DNA of 64,000 bases from Chitinophagaceae bacterium 26-R-25. Its GTDB lineage: Bacteria > Bacteroidota > Bacteroidia > Chitinophagales > Chitinophagaceae. Where the stretch lies: assembly GCA_029906195.1 (NCBI GenBank), contig JARWSJ010000001.1, positions 868,001 through 932,000 on the forward strand, in the 5' to 3' direction. Below are positions 1 to 8,929 of the stretch, piece after piece. Made by a program: the position numbers and the translations under genes. Under the pieces are notes generated by a model, which saw nothing but the letters and a program-made list of their open reading frames with translations, did not search any database and had not been told where the DNA came from. The first letter of the stretch is position 1. The number at the start of each line of letters is the position of its first letter.

Positions 1-32
1 CTTTCCATGTCAAAGCTGTTTTACATTGCGTC

Positions 33-653
33 TTATCGTACCTCCGGGCCGCCGCGCCGGTCATCATCCACATAGTATTGTCGTGCCGGCATCACTACTT
101 TGGGCAAGCTCTTTGCATCAATGTTTTTTGTAGAGTCGATGATTTTGTTGCGATACAAAAGATAGGCGGTCAGGCTATACACTTCGTCATCCTTCAATGA
201 ACCCGGCATGTTGTAAGGCATCGTGCGACGGATATAATCAAACAGGGTAGTGGACCAAGGCCAGTAATTACCGATCGTTTTTGCTTTAACCGTATCGCCC
301 ATTGCTCCAACAAGTCGGGCGTATGCACCACCTTCACCTTCCTTGCCGTGACATGCCGCGCATTTCTGTGTGAATATTACTTTGCCTTCCGTCGCATTGC
401 CCGAGCCATACGGCAATCCTTTGCCATCGGCACGTACATCAATATCCCATGCTTTTATTTCTGCGTTCGTTGCTTTTCTGCCAATGCCAAAAGTTGCAGG
501 CATTTCTGTTATGATCTTCGTTTGCGTTGCACTGTCAGTGTTTAGTTGCGCTTCCGGATTTTTGTTGTAAACAATTACTTCATCTTCCTGCTTGTCTTTG
601 CATGAAGTAATGCTCAACGCGGCCAGAAATAAAAGCAACATTTTGTATCTCAC
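33..653 (-). CDS. Lipoprotein cytochrome c, sulfite dehydrogenase cytochrome subunit-like
   Basis: A 206-residue exported monohaem cytochrome c. A hydrophobic N-terminus ends in a lipobox with Cys18, so it should be a membrane-anchored periplasmic lipoprotein. The haem site is C98-A-A-C101-H102, and a likely axial Met lies in the RRTMPYNMPG stretch. The stretches GIGRKATNAEIKAWDIDVR and NYWPWSTTLFDYIRRTMP resemble the small cytochrome subunit that accepts electrons from SoxC/SorA-type molybdenum sulfite dehydrogenases; this is my recognition, not a search. It is the last visible gene of a five-gene minus-strand operon, 7 nt after the DoxX-like gene. A molybdoenzyme partner would be expected just beyond the left edge. 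The cytochrome c call is firm; the sulfite assignment is moderate. Confidence 0.85.
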   Translation of the reverse strand: MRYKMLLLFLAALSITSCKDKQEDEVIVYNKNPEAQLNTDSATQTKIITEMPATFGIGRKATNAEIKAWDIDVRADGKGLPYGSGNATEGKVIFTQKCAACHGKEGEGGAYARLVGAMGDTVKAKTIGNYWPWSTTLFDYIRRTMPYNMPGSLKDDEVYSLTAYLLYRNKIIDSTKNIDAKSLPKVVMPARQYYVDDDRRGGPEVR

Positions 654-660
654 AGTTTGT

Positions 661-2340
661 TCAATATTTTCCAGCCTGCAGGCTGCTTTCTGTTAATGCA
701 TAATTTCTATTGATTCTGTCCAGTACCACGTAGATGGAATCCTTATTCTCATTAATGCCGCTGAGGAAAATCCTGGAGCCATCCTGCGTATCGTATTTCA
801 AAACCATGCGGTTCCTGTTTTCATCATTACGCACATTTTTTAATTCTCTCTTCCTGCGGGTGGAAACAGCGTTCTTGTCTATCTTGTAAATTTCATTGCC
901 GATGTTGGCGAGTGCATCTTTAGGTATCCAGTTATCCTCTTCTTTTTCTATTTTGGTTTTGTCTCTGTTTCTTTTGCCTTTGCCTTTGTCTGCACTTTCA
1001 TTGTTGGATGATGGGTCCTGATCACCCGTATAGTCGCCATCTTCGCCACCTCCGCGTCGCGCCTTGTACTTATCCTGCAGGTAAAGTGTTTTGTTTTGTT
1101 CATCTGCATAGTAGTGGAATACTCTTTGACCACCACCTACACCGGTAAGTTCAAAAGTGCGATACAGATCTCTTTGAGGGCTGCCGCCACCATTCGAAAG
1201 ATCGAGTGGAGTAGGTTTGTTGACTCTGAAAGTAAGTGTGGTCCAGTTTTCGAAGGTTGCTTCGTTCCATCTTACAGTATCTAATGGTGAGTAAGGAATC
1301 ACCTTGTTATTGATGCGGAATTCACTTACCGTATAATTTCCTCTCAATGTCTTAACACCTGCAACAGATGGTTGTTTGTATGGGTCATACCTCCAGTTAA
1401 TGAACTGCAGATAGAAAAGTACACCGAGGAAAATTAGTATCGTTGCACTTTTTAATGTTGCGCGTGTAAGACGCAGCCATTTTGGAAATGCAGGATAAAA
1501 ATTTACGGGAGCAGTGAAACGTTCGAGGATAAAGAGGTTGTATATTTTAGGAAGATCGTTGATCAACAAGAACCCTGCAAGCAATACAAAGTAGCTGCTG
1601 TAGCCGTGTACGCCGCCATCGTATGCAAAGTTCACATACACGATATCTCCTAACGCTCCGAACAACAATATTGCTCCCAGTGTTGTGGTTCTTCTGAAAA
1701 ATAATAATGTACCTGCCGTCAATTCTACAACACCGGCAAATACCTGGTACCAGGGCACTATACCGATCGATAACCAATAAATCTTTTGAGAAGTGAGGTC
1801 TCCGAAATCGGTGTTGAGAACACCGAGTGATGGATAAGGCATTTGAACCGGCAATAGTTTGGTGAAACCAAAACCGATAATGCCGATTGCTGCCCTGTAT
1901 CGCACAATGGCACGAAGCCAGTAATAGGCTGTGTTGTATTCCAGTCTTTCTTTTTTCAATGCCTTTTCCGTAAATGTCCAAACCAAAGCTCCAGCGATGG
2001 AGAACAGCAACGTGTTGATCCATACTGCATAGCCCAGCAAAGAACTTCCAAATATCTTGTTGCCGAACCACGTAATGCCCGAGTTGAAACGTGCGATATC
2101 ATAGAGATCCCGGTAGTGAAGACTTGTCCAGTCAATGTGTGCAACCAATTTGTACCAGCCCCAGCTATTGGGGATAGACAAAATGATGAAGAATATAAAC
2201 GCAATGCGAAACAGGAAACGTTGATAAGGTTTCCATGCAGAAAGTTTTTCTTTCTGTTGCTTTCCGTCCACAGCTTCCGATGCCTCTTGTGGCAGCGTGT
2301 CTGTGTGATGTGTATTTCTAATGGCTTCTATTGTTGACAT
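661..2340 (-). CDS. DoxX-like multi-pass membrane protein with periplasmic tail (paralog 1)
   Basis: A 559-residue protein with a roughly 40-residue polar N-terminus, several membrane segments between about residues 40 and 310, and a C-terminal soluble domain of about 230 residues. The membrane part (IVPWYQVFAGVVELTAGTLL and the following helix) resembles the DoxX/DoxD superfamily, whose best-known members are the thiosulfate:quinone oxidoreductase subunits. The soluble part carries a strongly charged, low-complexity insertion (about residues 425-475, Gly/Asp/Lys rich) absent from the neighbouring paralog. Both genes share the phrases TSLHY, PYPSLxxLNT and SGINENKDSIYVVLD/GADQNNDSLYVVLD, so they arose by tandem duplication. 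It lies 31 nt after paralog 2 and 7 nt before the cytochrome gene. The reaction is unknown; a redox or electron-transfer role is inferred from the neighbours. Confidence 0.75.
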   Translation of the reverse strand: MSTIEAIRNTHHTDTLPQEASEAVDGKQQKEKLSAWKPYQRFLFRIAFIFFIILSIPNSWGWYKLVAHIDWTSLHYRDLYDIARFNSGITWFGNKIFGSSLLGYAVWINTLLFSIAGALVWTFTEKALKKERLEYNTAYYWLRAIVRYRAAIGIIGFGFTKLLPVQMPYPSLGVLNTDFGDLTSQKIYWLSIGIVPWYQVFAGVVELTAGTLLFFRRTTTLGAILLFGALGDIVYVNFAYDGGVHGYSSYFVLLAGFLLINDLPKIYNLFILERFTAPVNFYPAFPKWLRLTRATLKSATILIFLGVLFYLQFINWRYDPYKQPSVAGVKTLRGNYTVSEFRINNKVIPYSPLDTVRWNEATFENWTTLTFRVNKPTPLDLSNGGGSPQRDLYRTFELTGVGGGQRVFHYYADEQNKTLYLQDKYKARRGGGEDGDYTGDQDPSSNNESADKGKGKRNRDKTKIEKEEDNWIPKDALANIGNEIYKIDKNAVSTRRKRELKNVRNDENRNRMVLKYDTQDGSRIFLSGINENKDSIYVVLDRINRNYALTESSLQAGKY

Positions 2341-2371
2341 GATGTTGCTATTTATTTTTTATAACAGTTGA

Positions 2372-3718
2372 TCAGAGCTTTAATGCTTTACCGCGATGTT
2401 GTTTTGCCGCTTCCTTCAACAGATATTTTTTGTCAATCTTATCCAGCACCACATACAACGAATCATTGTTTTGATCTGCGCCGGTAAGAACAATTTGCTT
2501 GCCGTCTGTTTTAGTGTAGGTTAAATGAAGCGTTTCGCCCGCATAGTTCTTGTTCCTGTTGCGCAATACAAGCGCATGGCTTGCTGTGTCTGCATCATAG
2601 CTATAATAGTGTCTGCCACCGGAGCCTTCAAGTTCATACGTTCTCAGGCTATCTGCTTCTGAAATGCGGTCCTTGTTAGACGCATCGATTTGTACCGACC
2701 TGTTGGAGCGGATGCTTACAGTGTTCCATGTTTCAAACACTACATCTTTCCATCGGCGTTGATCTGTTTGTGAATAAGGAAGTTCCTGTCCGTTCACGCG
2801 ATATTCGCTTACGTTGTAAATGCCGCTCACGCCTGCGAGGCCTTTAGCGGTGGGATATTGATAATTGTCCTTATGCGATCCTGACCATGTTTTTGCACCG
2901 TACAATATCACGAAGAAAAACACTGCAAAAGTCTTTAATCCGATGCGTGTATATTTTTGCCAGGGTTTCTCAGATGCAGGAACATACTTTTTGGGTGCAG
3001 TCGGCTTTTGAAGAATAAGCAAATTGAAGATGCGTTGCAGGTCCTGTGCAATAACAAAGAACGCAAGTGTGATGAGGTAGAAACTATAGACCACCTGTCC
3101 GCCATCATACGCGATGTTCGAAACAAACACGTTGCCAGTGAATACCAGGATTAGAAAAGCGCCAATGGACGCTGTTTTCCTCGATAATAAAAGTAAGCCA
3201 AACGTTGTTTCGACAAGGCCGAGGAAAAATTCATAAGAAGGAACAATGCCCAGACTCAGCGAGAACAATTTCCATCTGTTGAAATCTCCGTAAGCTGTGT
3301 TCAGGTTACTGAGCGAAGGATAGGGAGATTGCAGGTTGAAAACTTTCAGTAATCCGTAAGCGACAAGGGCTATGGCCAAACGATAGCGCACAACGGTGCG
3401 TATCCAGTAACAGAGTCGGTCATAGTTGGTTGTGCGATTCTTATCGTTGATTGTCCAGGCTGTAGCGCTTATAACAGCGATAAGAAAAATGAACAACCAG
3501 TTACCAAATCCATCGCCTGTAAACTGAGGCGAATAATGGGCCAGCGTGAAGATGTCCCCGTAATGAAGTGATGTCCAGTTGATGGAAAAAAGTTGTTGAT
3601 AAAACTTCCAGTCAACAGGAATGGCTTGTATGAAAAAATAGATGAAGAAAATGCGAAACACGATCTTTTCAGCATTCGTCCATACAGGTGCATCAGCAGA
3701 AGTGGAGGCTGTAGTCAT
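2372..3718 (-). CDS. DoxX-like multi-pass membrane protein with periplasmic tail (paralog 2)
   Basis: A 448-residue paralog of the following gene. A short N-terminus leads into a membrane domain (roughly residues 15-285) and then a periplasmic domain of about 160 residues ending in a Lys-rich tail. The soluble part begins near GVSGIYNVSEYRVNGQELPYS, which parallels GNYTVSEFRINNKVIPYS in paralog 1, and it lacks the charged insertion. It sits 35 nt after susD and 31 nt before paralog 1, so all should be on one transcript. Membership of the DoxX superfamily is by eye; no catalytic residues are well defined for this group. What the C-terminal domain binds is unknown. Confidence 0.75.
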   Translation of the reverse strand: MTTASTSADAPVWTNAEKIVFRIFFIYFFIQAIPVDWKFYQQLFSINWTSLHYGDIFTLAHYSPQFTGDGFGNWLFIFLIAVISATAWTINDKNRTTNYDRLCYWIRTVVRYRLAIALVAYGLLKVFNLQSPYPSLSNLNTAYGDFNRWKLFSLSLGIVPSYEFFLGLVETTFGLLLLSRKTASIGAFLILVFTGNVFVSNIAYDGGQVVYSFYLITLAFFVIAQDLQRIFNLLILQKPTAPKKYVPASEKPWQKYTRIGLKTFAVFFFVILYGAKTWSGSHKDNYQYPTAKGLAGVSGIYNVSEYRVNGQELPYSQTDQRRWKDVVFETWNTVSIRSNRSVQIDASNKDRISEADSLRTYELEGSGGRHYYSYDADTASHALVLRNRNKNYAGETLHLTYTKTDGKQIVLTGADQNNDSLYVVLDKIDKKYLLKEAAKQHRGKALKL

Positions 3719-3753
3719 AATGTTGAGCTTTTAGCAATTGTTAGAATATTTGT

Positions 3754-5112
3754 TTAGTTATAGCCGGGGTTTTGTTTGAGTGTAGCATCGAGTAGTATTT
3801 GCTGACTTGGTAAAGGCAGAATGTATTTAGTGGTATCTGTTACACCAAGCACAGCTGCTGCTCTGTTCGTTCTTACAAGATCAAACCAGCGATGAGGTTC
3901 AAATGCAAATTCCACCCGACGCTCATTCTCTATCGCCAATAATACATCTGCCTGAGTTGAAGCTGTGCTCGCATCAAGGCCTGCTCTGGCACGCACTGCA
4001 TTCAAATCAAACAAGGCACCGTTCGATCCCGTAAGAAGATTTTGTTGTGCCCTTGACTCTGCTCTGATAAGAAAAAGTTCTGCGATCCTTATCACATATG
4101 AAGCGGAGGAAGTAGTGCTTGGATACAATGTGCCATACCAGCGGTTCTGGTTATCTTTTGCAACAAGTGCACTGCGATTGCCACCGATGATTGCGTTATT
4201 CGCCAAAGCCACGAATGCATCGTTTGGTGCCCATTGTCTTGTGCCGCCCAAAGTTTGAGGCAGCCACTGTCCCCCGTGGCCGTTCGTTTCTGTGGTGCCA
4301 TTATAATAGATCTCGAATACTGATTCCACGGTGCCTCTCGCACCATTGGCAAAAAATGAATTGTAAGGAGACTTCAATTGATAGTTGGTTACATCGCTGA
4401 TTACTTTGGTAGCATAAGATTCAGCATTGGCCCAATCACCCTGATACAGATAGTAGCGGGATTTCAACGCCCACACGGTTTTTGCGGTCGCACGGTAGCG
4501 ATTGGTAGAAGCCGGTAGCAATGCTTCTGCTTTGTTCAGGTCGTCCAATACCTGTGCGTAGGTTTGCTGTTTAGTGCTTCTTGCAACACCTGAGTTGTCG
4601 GTTGCTGTTAATGTGGGTTTCAAAATAAGCGGCACGCCACCCCATGTACGTACAAGGTCGAAGTAAGCGAGCGCCCTGAGAAAATATGCTTCACCCAATA
4701 ATTGATTTTTATTGTCTTCACTAAAATGAGGGTCCTGCAGTGTAGGTACTTTATCGATCACATTATTTGCACGATTGATCGCAACATATATTTGTCCCCA
4801 TGCCGCACTGATCGTGGAGTTATCAGATCTTACATTGTGATTGATAAATTCCTGTACCTGCGATTGCGAACCAGTCCATTGCACATTGTCACCGGAGAGA
4901 TAACCGATTGACTGAAAGCTGGTGCCGTAATAGCTGCCATTTGCGAATGCGTTGTAAATACCGCGCACAGCTTCAGTTGCGGAAGTAACATCAAATATTG
5001 TCTGTTCATCGGAAACAGATTCCTTTGGTTGTACTTCCAAAAATTTCTTGCAGGAAGCGAGTGAAAGCAAAACAGTTGCCGATAGTATATAATTACGAAA
5101 TTTCATGGTCAT
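3754..5112 (-). CDS. SusD/RagB-family outer-membrane lipoprotein
   Basis: A 452-residue surface lipoprotein that would sit as a lid on the SusC channel encoded just upstream (37 nt gap). The signal sequence ends in the lipobox LLSLASC, followed by KKFLEVQPKES, the usual start of mature SusD proteins. The body has the SusD helical TPR-like pattern (LLGEAYFLRALAYFDLVRTWG and AESRAQQN), and the C-terminus has NERRVEFAFEPHRWFDLVRT, a family hallmark. Either of two close ATG codons (residues 1 and 3) could be the start. The substrate cannot be told from the sequence; no glycoside hydrolase is in the operon, so a polysaccharide is not implied. Confidence 0.93.
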   Translation of the reverse strand: MTMKFRNYILSATVLLSLASCKKFLEVQPKESVSDEQTIFDVTSATEAVRGIYNAFANGSYYGTSFQSIGYLSGDNVQWTGSQSQVQEFINHNVRSDNSTISAAWGQIYVAINRANNVIDKVPTLQDPHFSEDNKNQLLGEAYFLRALAYFDLVRTWGGVPLILKPTLTATDNSGVARSTKQQTYAQVLDDLNKAEALLPASTNRYRATAKTVWALKSRYYLYQGDWANAESYATKVISDVTNYQLKSPYNSFFANGARGTVESVFEIYYNGTTETNGHGGQWLPQTLGGTRQWAPNDAFVALANNAIIGGNRSALVAKDNQNRWYGTLYPSTTSSASYVIRIAELFLIRAESRAQQNLLTGSNGALFDLNAVRARAGLDASTASTQADVLLAIENERRVEFAFEPHRWFDLVRTNRAAAVLGVTDTTKYILPLPSQQILLDATLKQNPGYN

Positions 5113-5149
5113 GTTTTTTTGCTGGCATGTGCCAGGTGGATATTCTGTT

Positions 5150-8100
5150 TTAGATGCCTACGTTGATACCGAATTGTACGCTGCGTGGTTGAGGTGGCGT
5201 TCCAAGGTCGATGCCCGGCTGGTTTTGATTGCTGTTGGCAGCCGATTCAGGATCAGGTCCGCTGTATTTGGTGATAAGAAATAGGTTACTACCTGTAACG
5301 TATACACGAATATTTCTTAAGCCGATATTCTTGACGAACGTTTTAGGAAATGAATAGCCAAGTGTAACGTTGCGTAAGCGAACGAAACTGCCGTCTTCCA
5401 ACCAGCGGCTGCCTGCATCCAGGTAGTTGTTTACGTTTACACCGTCAGCTTTTGGAACATCTGTGATGTCGCCTGGTTTTTGCCAGCGTGCAAGATCGCT
5501 CGCGAAGATTACCCTTGCTGCATCTCTTGCGCCACCACCTTCACCAAAGAAGCGGTTGTGGTTGTATGTTTTATTGCCGTATTGAAAGGAGAAGAAAATA
5601 TTAAAGTCGAAGTTGCCCAGCGTTATATCGTTACCTAAACCTCCGAAAAATTTTGGCCAAACACTACCCATGATCTGCTTATCACTTGCTTTAGGATTCA
5701 TGCCCTGTGTACCATCCGCCTTCTGATAAATAGCGTTGCCAGTTTGTGGATCAACATACAGTTGTTTGTAGAGATAGAAAGAATACATTGGAGTACCCTG
5801 CTGCAACAAAATAAGATTGCGGCTTCCGTATTGCAATGGCGTCGCCAGCTTCTCTATCTTGTTAATATTCTGCGCTACGTTGAAATTAGTGGACCACGTG
5901 AAATTCTTTTTCTGAATGTTGATGCTGTTGATCGTAAGTTCAAATCCTTTGTTGCTGATCTCTGCCGCATTGCTCCAGTAAGTGCTGAAGCCGGTAGTGG
6001 CAGGTCTTGCCAATTGCAGCAATCCATCGCTGGTGTATTTGTAATAATAGTTTGCTTCCAGTGAAAGTCTTCCGTTGAATAGAGAAACATCGGTCCCAAT
6101 GTTGAACTGGCTGGTTTTTTCCCATTGCAAATTGTCATTTGCCAATTGCTGCGGTGCAATACCCGCAGTGTCTTTGTACGAGGAGCCGCCTGTCCACAAA
6201 CCTTGTGAAGCAAAATCTCCAATGCCGTTTTGGTTACCGGTGATACCGTAGCTGGCTCTCAGTTTGAGGTCGCTGATTACTGCAACATCTCTAAGAAATT
6301 TTTCCTGCTTCACGCGCCATGCGGCACCAACAGAAGGGAAGTATCCCCATTTTCTTTGCGGGCCAAACTTTGATGAACCATCAGCGCGAAGACTTGCATT
6401 GATGATATACTTGTCATCAAATGTGTAATCCACTTTTCCAAAGAAAGAGGCGAGCGTATTCTGGCTCCAGTTTTGTGTTCCGGTGATTACAGAGGCAGCT
6501 GAAATTTTTGTGAATGAGTTGTTCGCAAAACCTTTTCCATCAAGGAAAGTCCTTTCGAAAGTATTGCTTTGCAAAGTGTTTCCCACAAGCACACCGAAGT
6601 TGTGTTTGCCCAGTTTTTTGCGATAGGTAAGTGTTTGCTCATTCAACCAGCTTGCATTGTCAGATATGCTGGAAGTGGCGTCACCAGAAGGGCTTCCGGC
6701 AATCAACAAGCTATTCCAGTATTCAGATTCTTTGTAGTTGTCATAATCCACGCCCCAGCTTGTACGGAATTTCAAATCAGGAAGAATTTGTACATCGGCA
6801 TATACGTTACCGATATATCTTAAACTGACTGCGTTCACATCATAGTATTGCAACAATAATGTGAGGTTATCAAATCCCGCACGACCTACCAGTACGCCCT
6901 GGTCATTGGTGGGAGGCAGGTAAGTAGGCGTATGCAAAGCTGCTTGCAGAATACCACCCGCAGGGCCGTCACCGGCTCTTCCCTGGTTCCTGTGTGTGCG
7001 TGTAATCGTGTTGCTGCTACCTATTTGCACGATTGAGCTTATCTTATGATCGATGTTGAATTTAAATGTGGCACGATCAAAACTTATGGGTTTGAGGATC
7101 GATTCCTGCTTGTCATAACCTGCACCAAGATAGAATCTCGTCGCTTTGTTGCCTGATGCAACAGAAAGGTTGTAACTGCTAAGATTGGCAGTCTGGAAAG
7201 CTTCATCCAACCTGTCATAAGTCTTTTGGATTTCAGGAGTGCCGCGTGCAGATGATGCTGCAGGGTTCCATACATCACCGGTGAAAGGTTGCTTTCCACC
7301 TATGTTCTTGAAATATTCATTTACGAGCATTGCATGTTCCGGGCCTGTAGTTAATTTCCATAAAGGGGGAGCCCATGCATAGCCATGTGATGCCTGCGCA
7401 TTGATGCGTGTGCCATCGCTAAAATTGCCGCGTTTGGTAGTTACGATGATCACGCCATTTGCACCGCGGGAACCATACAACGCTGTAGCTTCTGCATCTT
7501 TCAACACCTCAACACTTTCCATGTCCGAAGGATTGATGTCTGCAATGGGTGACGTTGATTTACCACCTGTACTCACGGTTTGTAAACTCGTACTGTTGAC
7601 AAACACTCCGTCAATGACATACAGTGGAGTATTGTCTGCATTGATGGACGTTGCGCCGCGAAGACGCACTGTTACGCTCTCGCCCGGTACACCCGAAGTG
7701 GTGGTGGTTTGCAGACCCGCTGCTTTACCCTGCAGTTGTGCATCGAAGCCACCGGCAGGAATATCTCTGAGTTCACTTGCATTTACCTTGGTAACGGCAC
7801 CTACAAGGTTCTTTCGTTTTGATGTGCCATAGCCAACTACAACAACCTCTTCCAGGCCTTTAGGTGTTTCTTTAAGCTGGATTTCTATCGTGCTGGAGGT
7901 TACAGTAATTTCCAGTGTTTCATATCCTACGTGTGATACAATAAGTATGTAAGGAAATTTTTGTCCCGTTCTGAAATTGAAGCGACCCTCATTGTCGGCT
8001 ACCACTTCATGCGTTGTGCCTTTTATTTGAACGTCGGCGCCGCTTAAAGGGAGATTGGTTTTGCGATCCAGTACTCTACCATTAAGAGTAGAATTGATAA

Positions 8101-8176
8101 GAGGTTCGATTTTTTGGGCGAAAATCACCGATAGGACGGACAAGAGCAATAGCCCCGTCAGTACATATTTTTTCAT
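5150..8176 (-). CDS. SusC/RagA-family TonB-dependent outer-membrane transporter
   Basis: A 1008-residue TonB-linked transporter. After a signal peptide (about residues 1-20) comes a carboxypeptidase-regulatory-like domain (GRVLDRKTNLPLSGADVQIKG), then the motif LEEVVVVGYGTSKRKNLVGAV, then the plug with LYVIDGVFV and ATALYGSRGANGVIIVTTK, then the 22-strand barrel to the C-terminus (SVQFGINVGI). There is no STN domain, so unlike the second SusC here it should not signal directly to an anti-sigma factor. It heads the operon with susD, two DoxX-like genes and a cytochrome c. The 5' leader contains two stem-loops and a candidate antisense RNA. The substrate is unknown; the redox neighbours suggest something other than a plain glycan. 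Confidence 0.95.
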   Translation of the reverse strand: MKKYVLTGLLLLSVLSVIFAQKIEPLINSTLNGRVLDRKTNLPLSGADVQIKGTTHEVVADNEGRFNFRTGQKFPYILIVSHVGYETLEITVTSSTIEIQLKETPKGLEEVVVVGYGTSKRKNLVGAVTKVNASELRDIPAGGFDAQLQGKAAGLQTTTTSGVPGESVTVRLRGATSINADNTPLYVIDGVFVNSTSLQTVSTGGKSTSPIADINPSDMESVEVLKDAEATALYGSRGANGVIIVTTKRGNFSDGTRINAQASHGYAWAPPLWKLTTGPEHAMLVNEYFKNIGGKQPFTGDVWNPAASSARGTPEIQKTYDRLDEAFQTANLSSYNLSVASGNKATRFYLGAGYDKQESILKPISFDRATFKFNIDHKISSIVQIGSSNTITRTHRNQGRAGDGPAGGILQAALHTPTYLPPTNDQGVLVGRAGFDNLTLLLQYYDVNAVSLRYIGNVYADVQILPDLKFRTSWGVDYDNYKESEYWNSLLIAGSPSGDATSSISDNASWLNEQTLTYRKKLGKHNFGVLVGNTLQSNTFERTFLDGKGFANNSFTKISAASVITGTQNWSQNTLASFFGKVDYTFDDKYIINASLRADGSSKFGPQRKWGYFPSVGAAWRVKQEKFLRDVAVISDLKLRASYGITGNQNGIGDFASQGLWTGGSSYKDTAGIAPQQLANDNLQWEKTSQFNIGTDVSLFNGRLSLEANYYYKYTSDGLLQLARPATTGFSTYWSNAAEISNKGFELTINSINIQKKNFTWSTNFNVAQNINKIEKLATPLQYGSRNLILLQQGTPMYSFYLYKQLYVDPQTGNAIYQKADGTQGMNPKASDKQIMGSVWPKFFGGLGNDITLGNFDFNIFFSFQYGNKTYNHNRFFGEGGGARDAARVIFASDLARWQKPGDITDVPKADGVNVNNYLDAGSRWLEDGSFVRLRNVTLGYSFPKTFVKNIGLRNIRVYVTGSNLFLITKYSGPDPESAANSNQNQPGIDLGTPPQPRSVQFGINVGI

Positions 8177-8189
8177 TATGTTTGCTTTG

Positions 8190-8262
8190 GTTATTAGTAA
8201 TGAGGCCGCGAAGCCTTGTTATTTCCGGGCCAGGACTGCGCGAACAGTTCCTGGCTTTTTTT
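8190..8262 (+). ncRNA. Putative small RNA antisense to the susC leader
   Basis: On the plus strand, opposite the leader of the minus-strand susC, a perfect TAnnTTTG element (8177-8184) is followed about 45 nt later by a hairpin (arms about 8229-8238 and 8245-8255, one bulge) and seven T residues (8256-8262), a textbook intrinsic terminator. No plus-strand gene lies upstream that this could terminate. Together they define a transcript of about 70 nt complementary to the susC ribosome-binding region. Antisense RNAs of this layout (DonS) are known at susC-type genes in Bacteroides. No TTTG -33 element is visible at the right distance, so the promoter is only half supported. The hairpin could instead act within the susC leader. 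Confidence 0.35.
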
Positions 8263-8882
8263 GCGCCTGTATTTTTATGGCCCTGCGCGATATCTTTTAT
8301 AAGAGAACTCGCATATCCAAAAGCTTTCTGATGCTAACCCGCGAATGTTATGCATCGTGAGAGCCAATGAATATTGGGTATATTCCTGGTTCAACATATT
8401 TATGATGACAATTATTTACCGTTAAAAATATGAGTGAAAGTTATTACGGTATAGTTTAATCAAGGGCGATGAAGTGCAGGATTAACAGCACGTACAAGTG
8501 CAACAGTAGCATGTTGTTACGATTGCCACGGAGTGGGATGGCAATTGATAAAAGTAGTTGGTTAAAATCCTCTTGTTGTAGGAACTATTGTGTTTCATAA
8601 TATAGTTCAGGTGACTAATGAATCACAATATTATCTTAAATTGAATAGTCCACCAAATAAATAGACTATTATTTATTTATGTTTTTTTAAAAGACATGGA
8701 AAATCGTAAAAATCACCTTTGTATAGAAGAGGATGAGGTTTCGTTTACAGGAAATGCTATTGCCGCAAAAAACCATAGTAAACTGACAAAATAATGGTGT
8801 GTTATGTTTTTTTATTACTCCATCTTTAGGCTTTTAGCCTCATACAATCAATGTATAAATAGGCTTATAATGAAAACGGCTA

Positions 8883-8890
8883 TAAGTTTG
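8883..8890 (+). promoter_or_regulatory. Bacteroidota -7 promoter element
   Basis: TAAGTTTG matches the Bacteroidota primary-sigma -7 consensus TAnnTTTG and lies 39 nt before the GTG start of the PNGase F-like gene. A TTTG -33 element is not evident, so this is a partial match. Confidence 0.35.
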
Positions 8891-8929
8891 TTCATTATTT
8901 GAATACCTTAAGTTTATAAATTTTTAAAA

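Larger units (their letters stand above)
8177..8929. other. Divergent intergenic region, 753 bp
   Basis: This region separates susC (minus) from the PNGase F-like gene (plus) and must hold both promoters. It contains a short stem beside the susC start (8203-8216, AGGC paired with GCCT), the candidate antisense RNA, and an inverted heptamer (AATAGTC at 8644-8650, GACTATT at 8664-8670) that could be an operator. A -7-like element lies at 8883-8890. I see no coding sequence. Confidence 0.5.
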
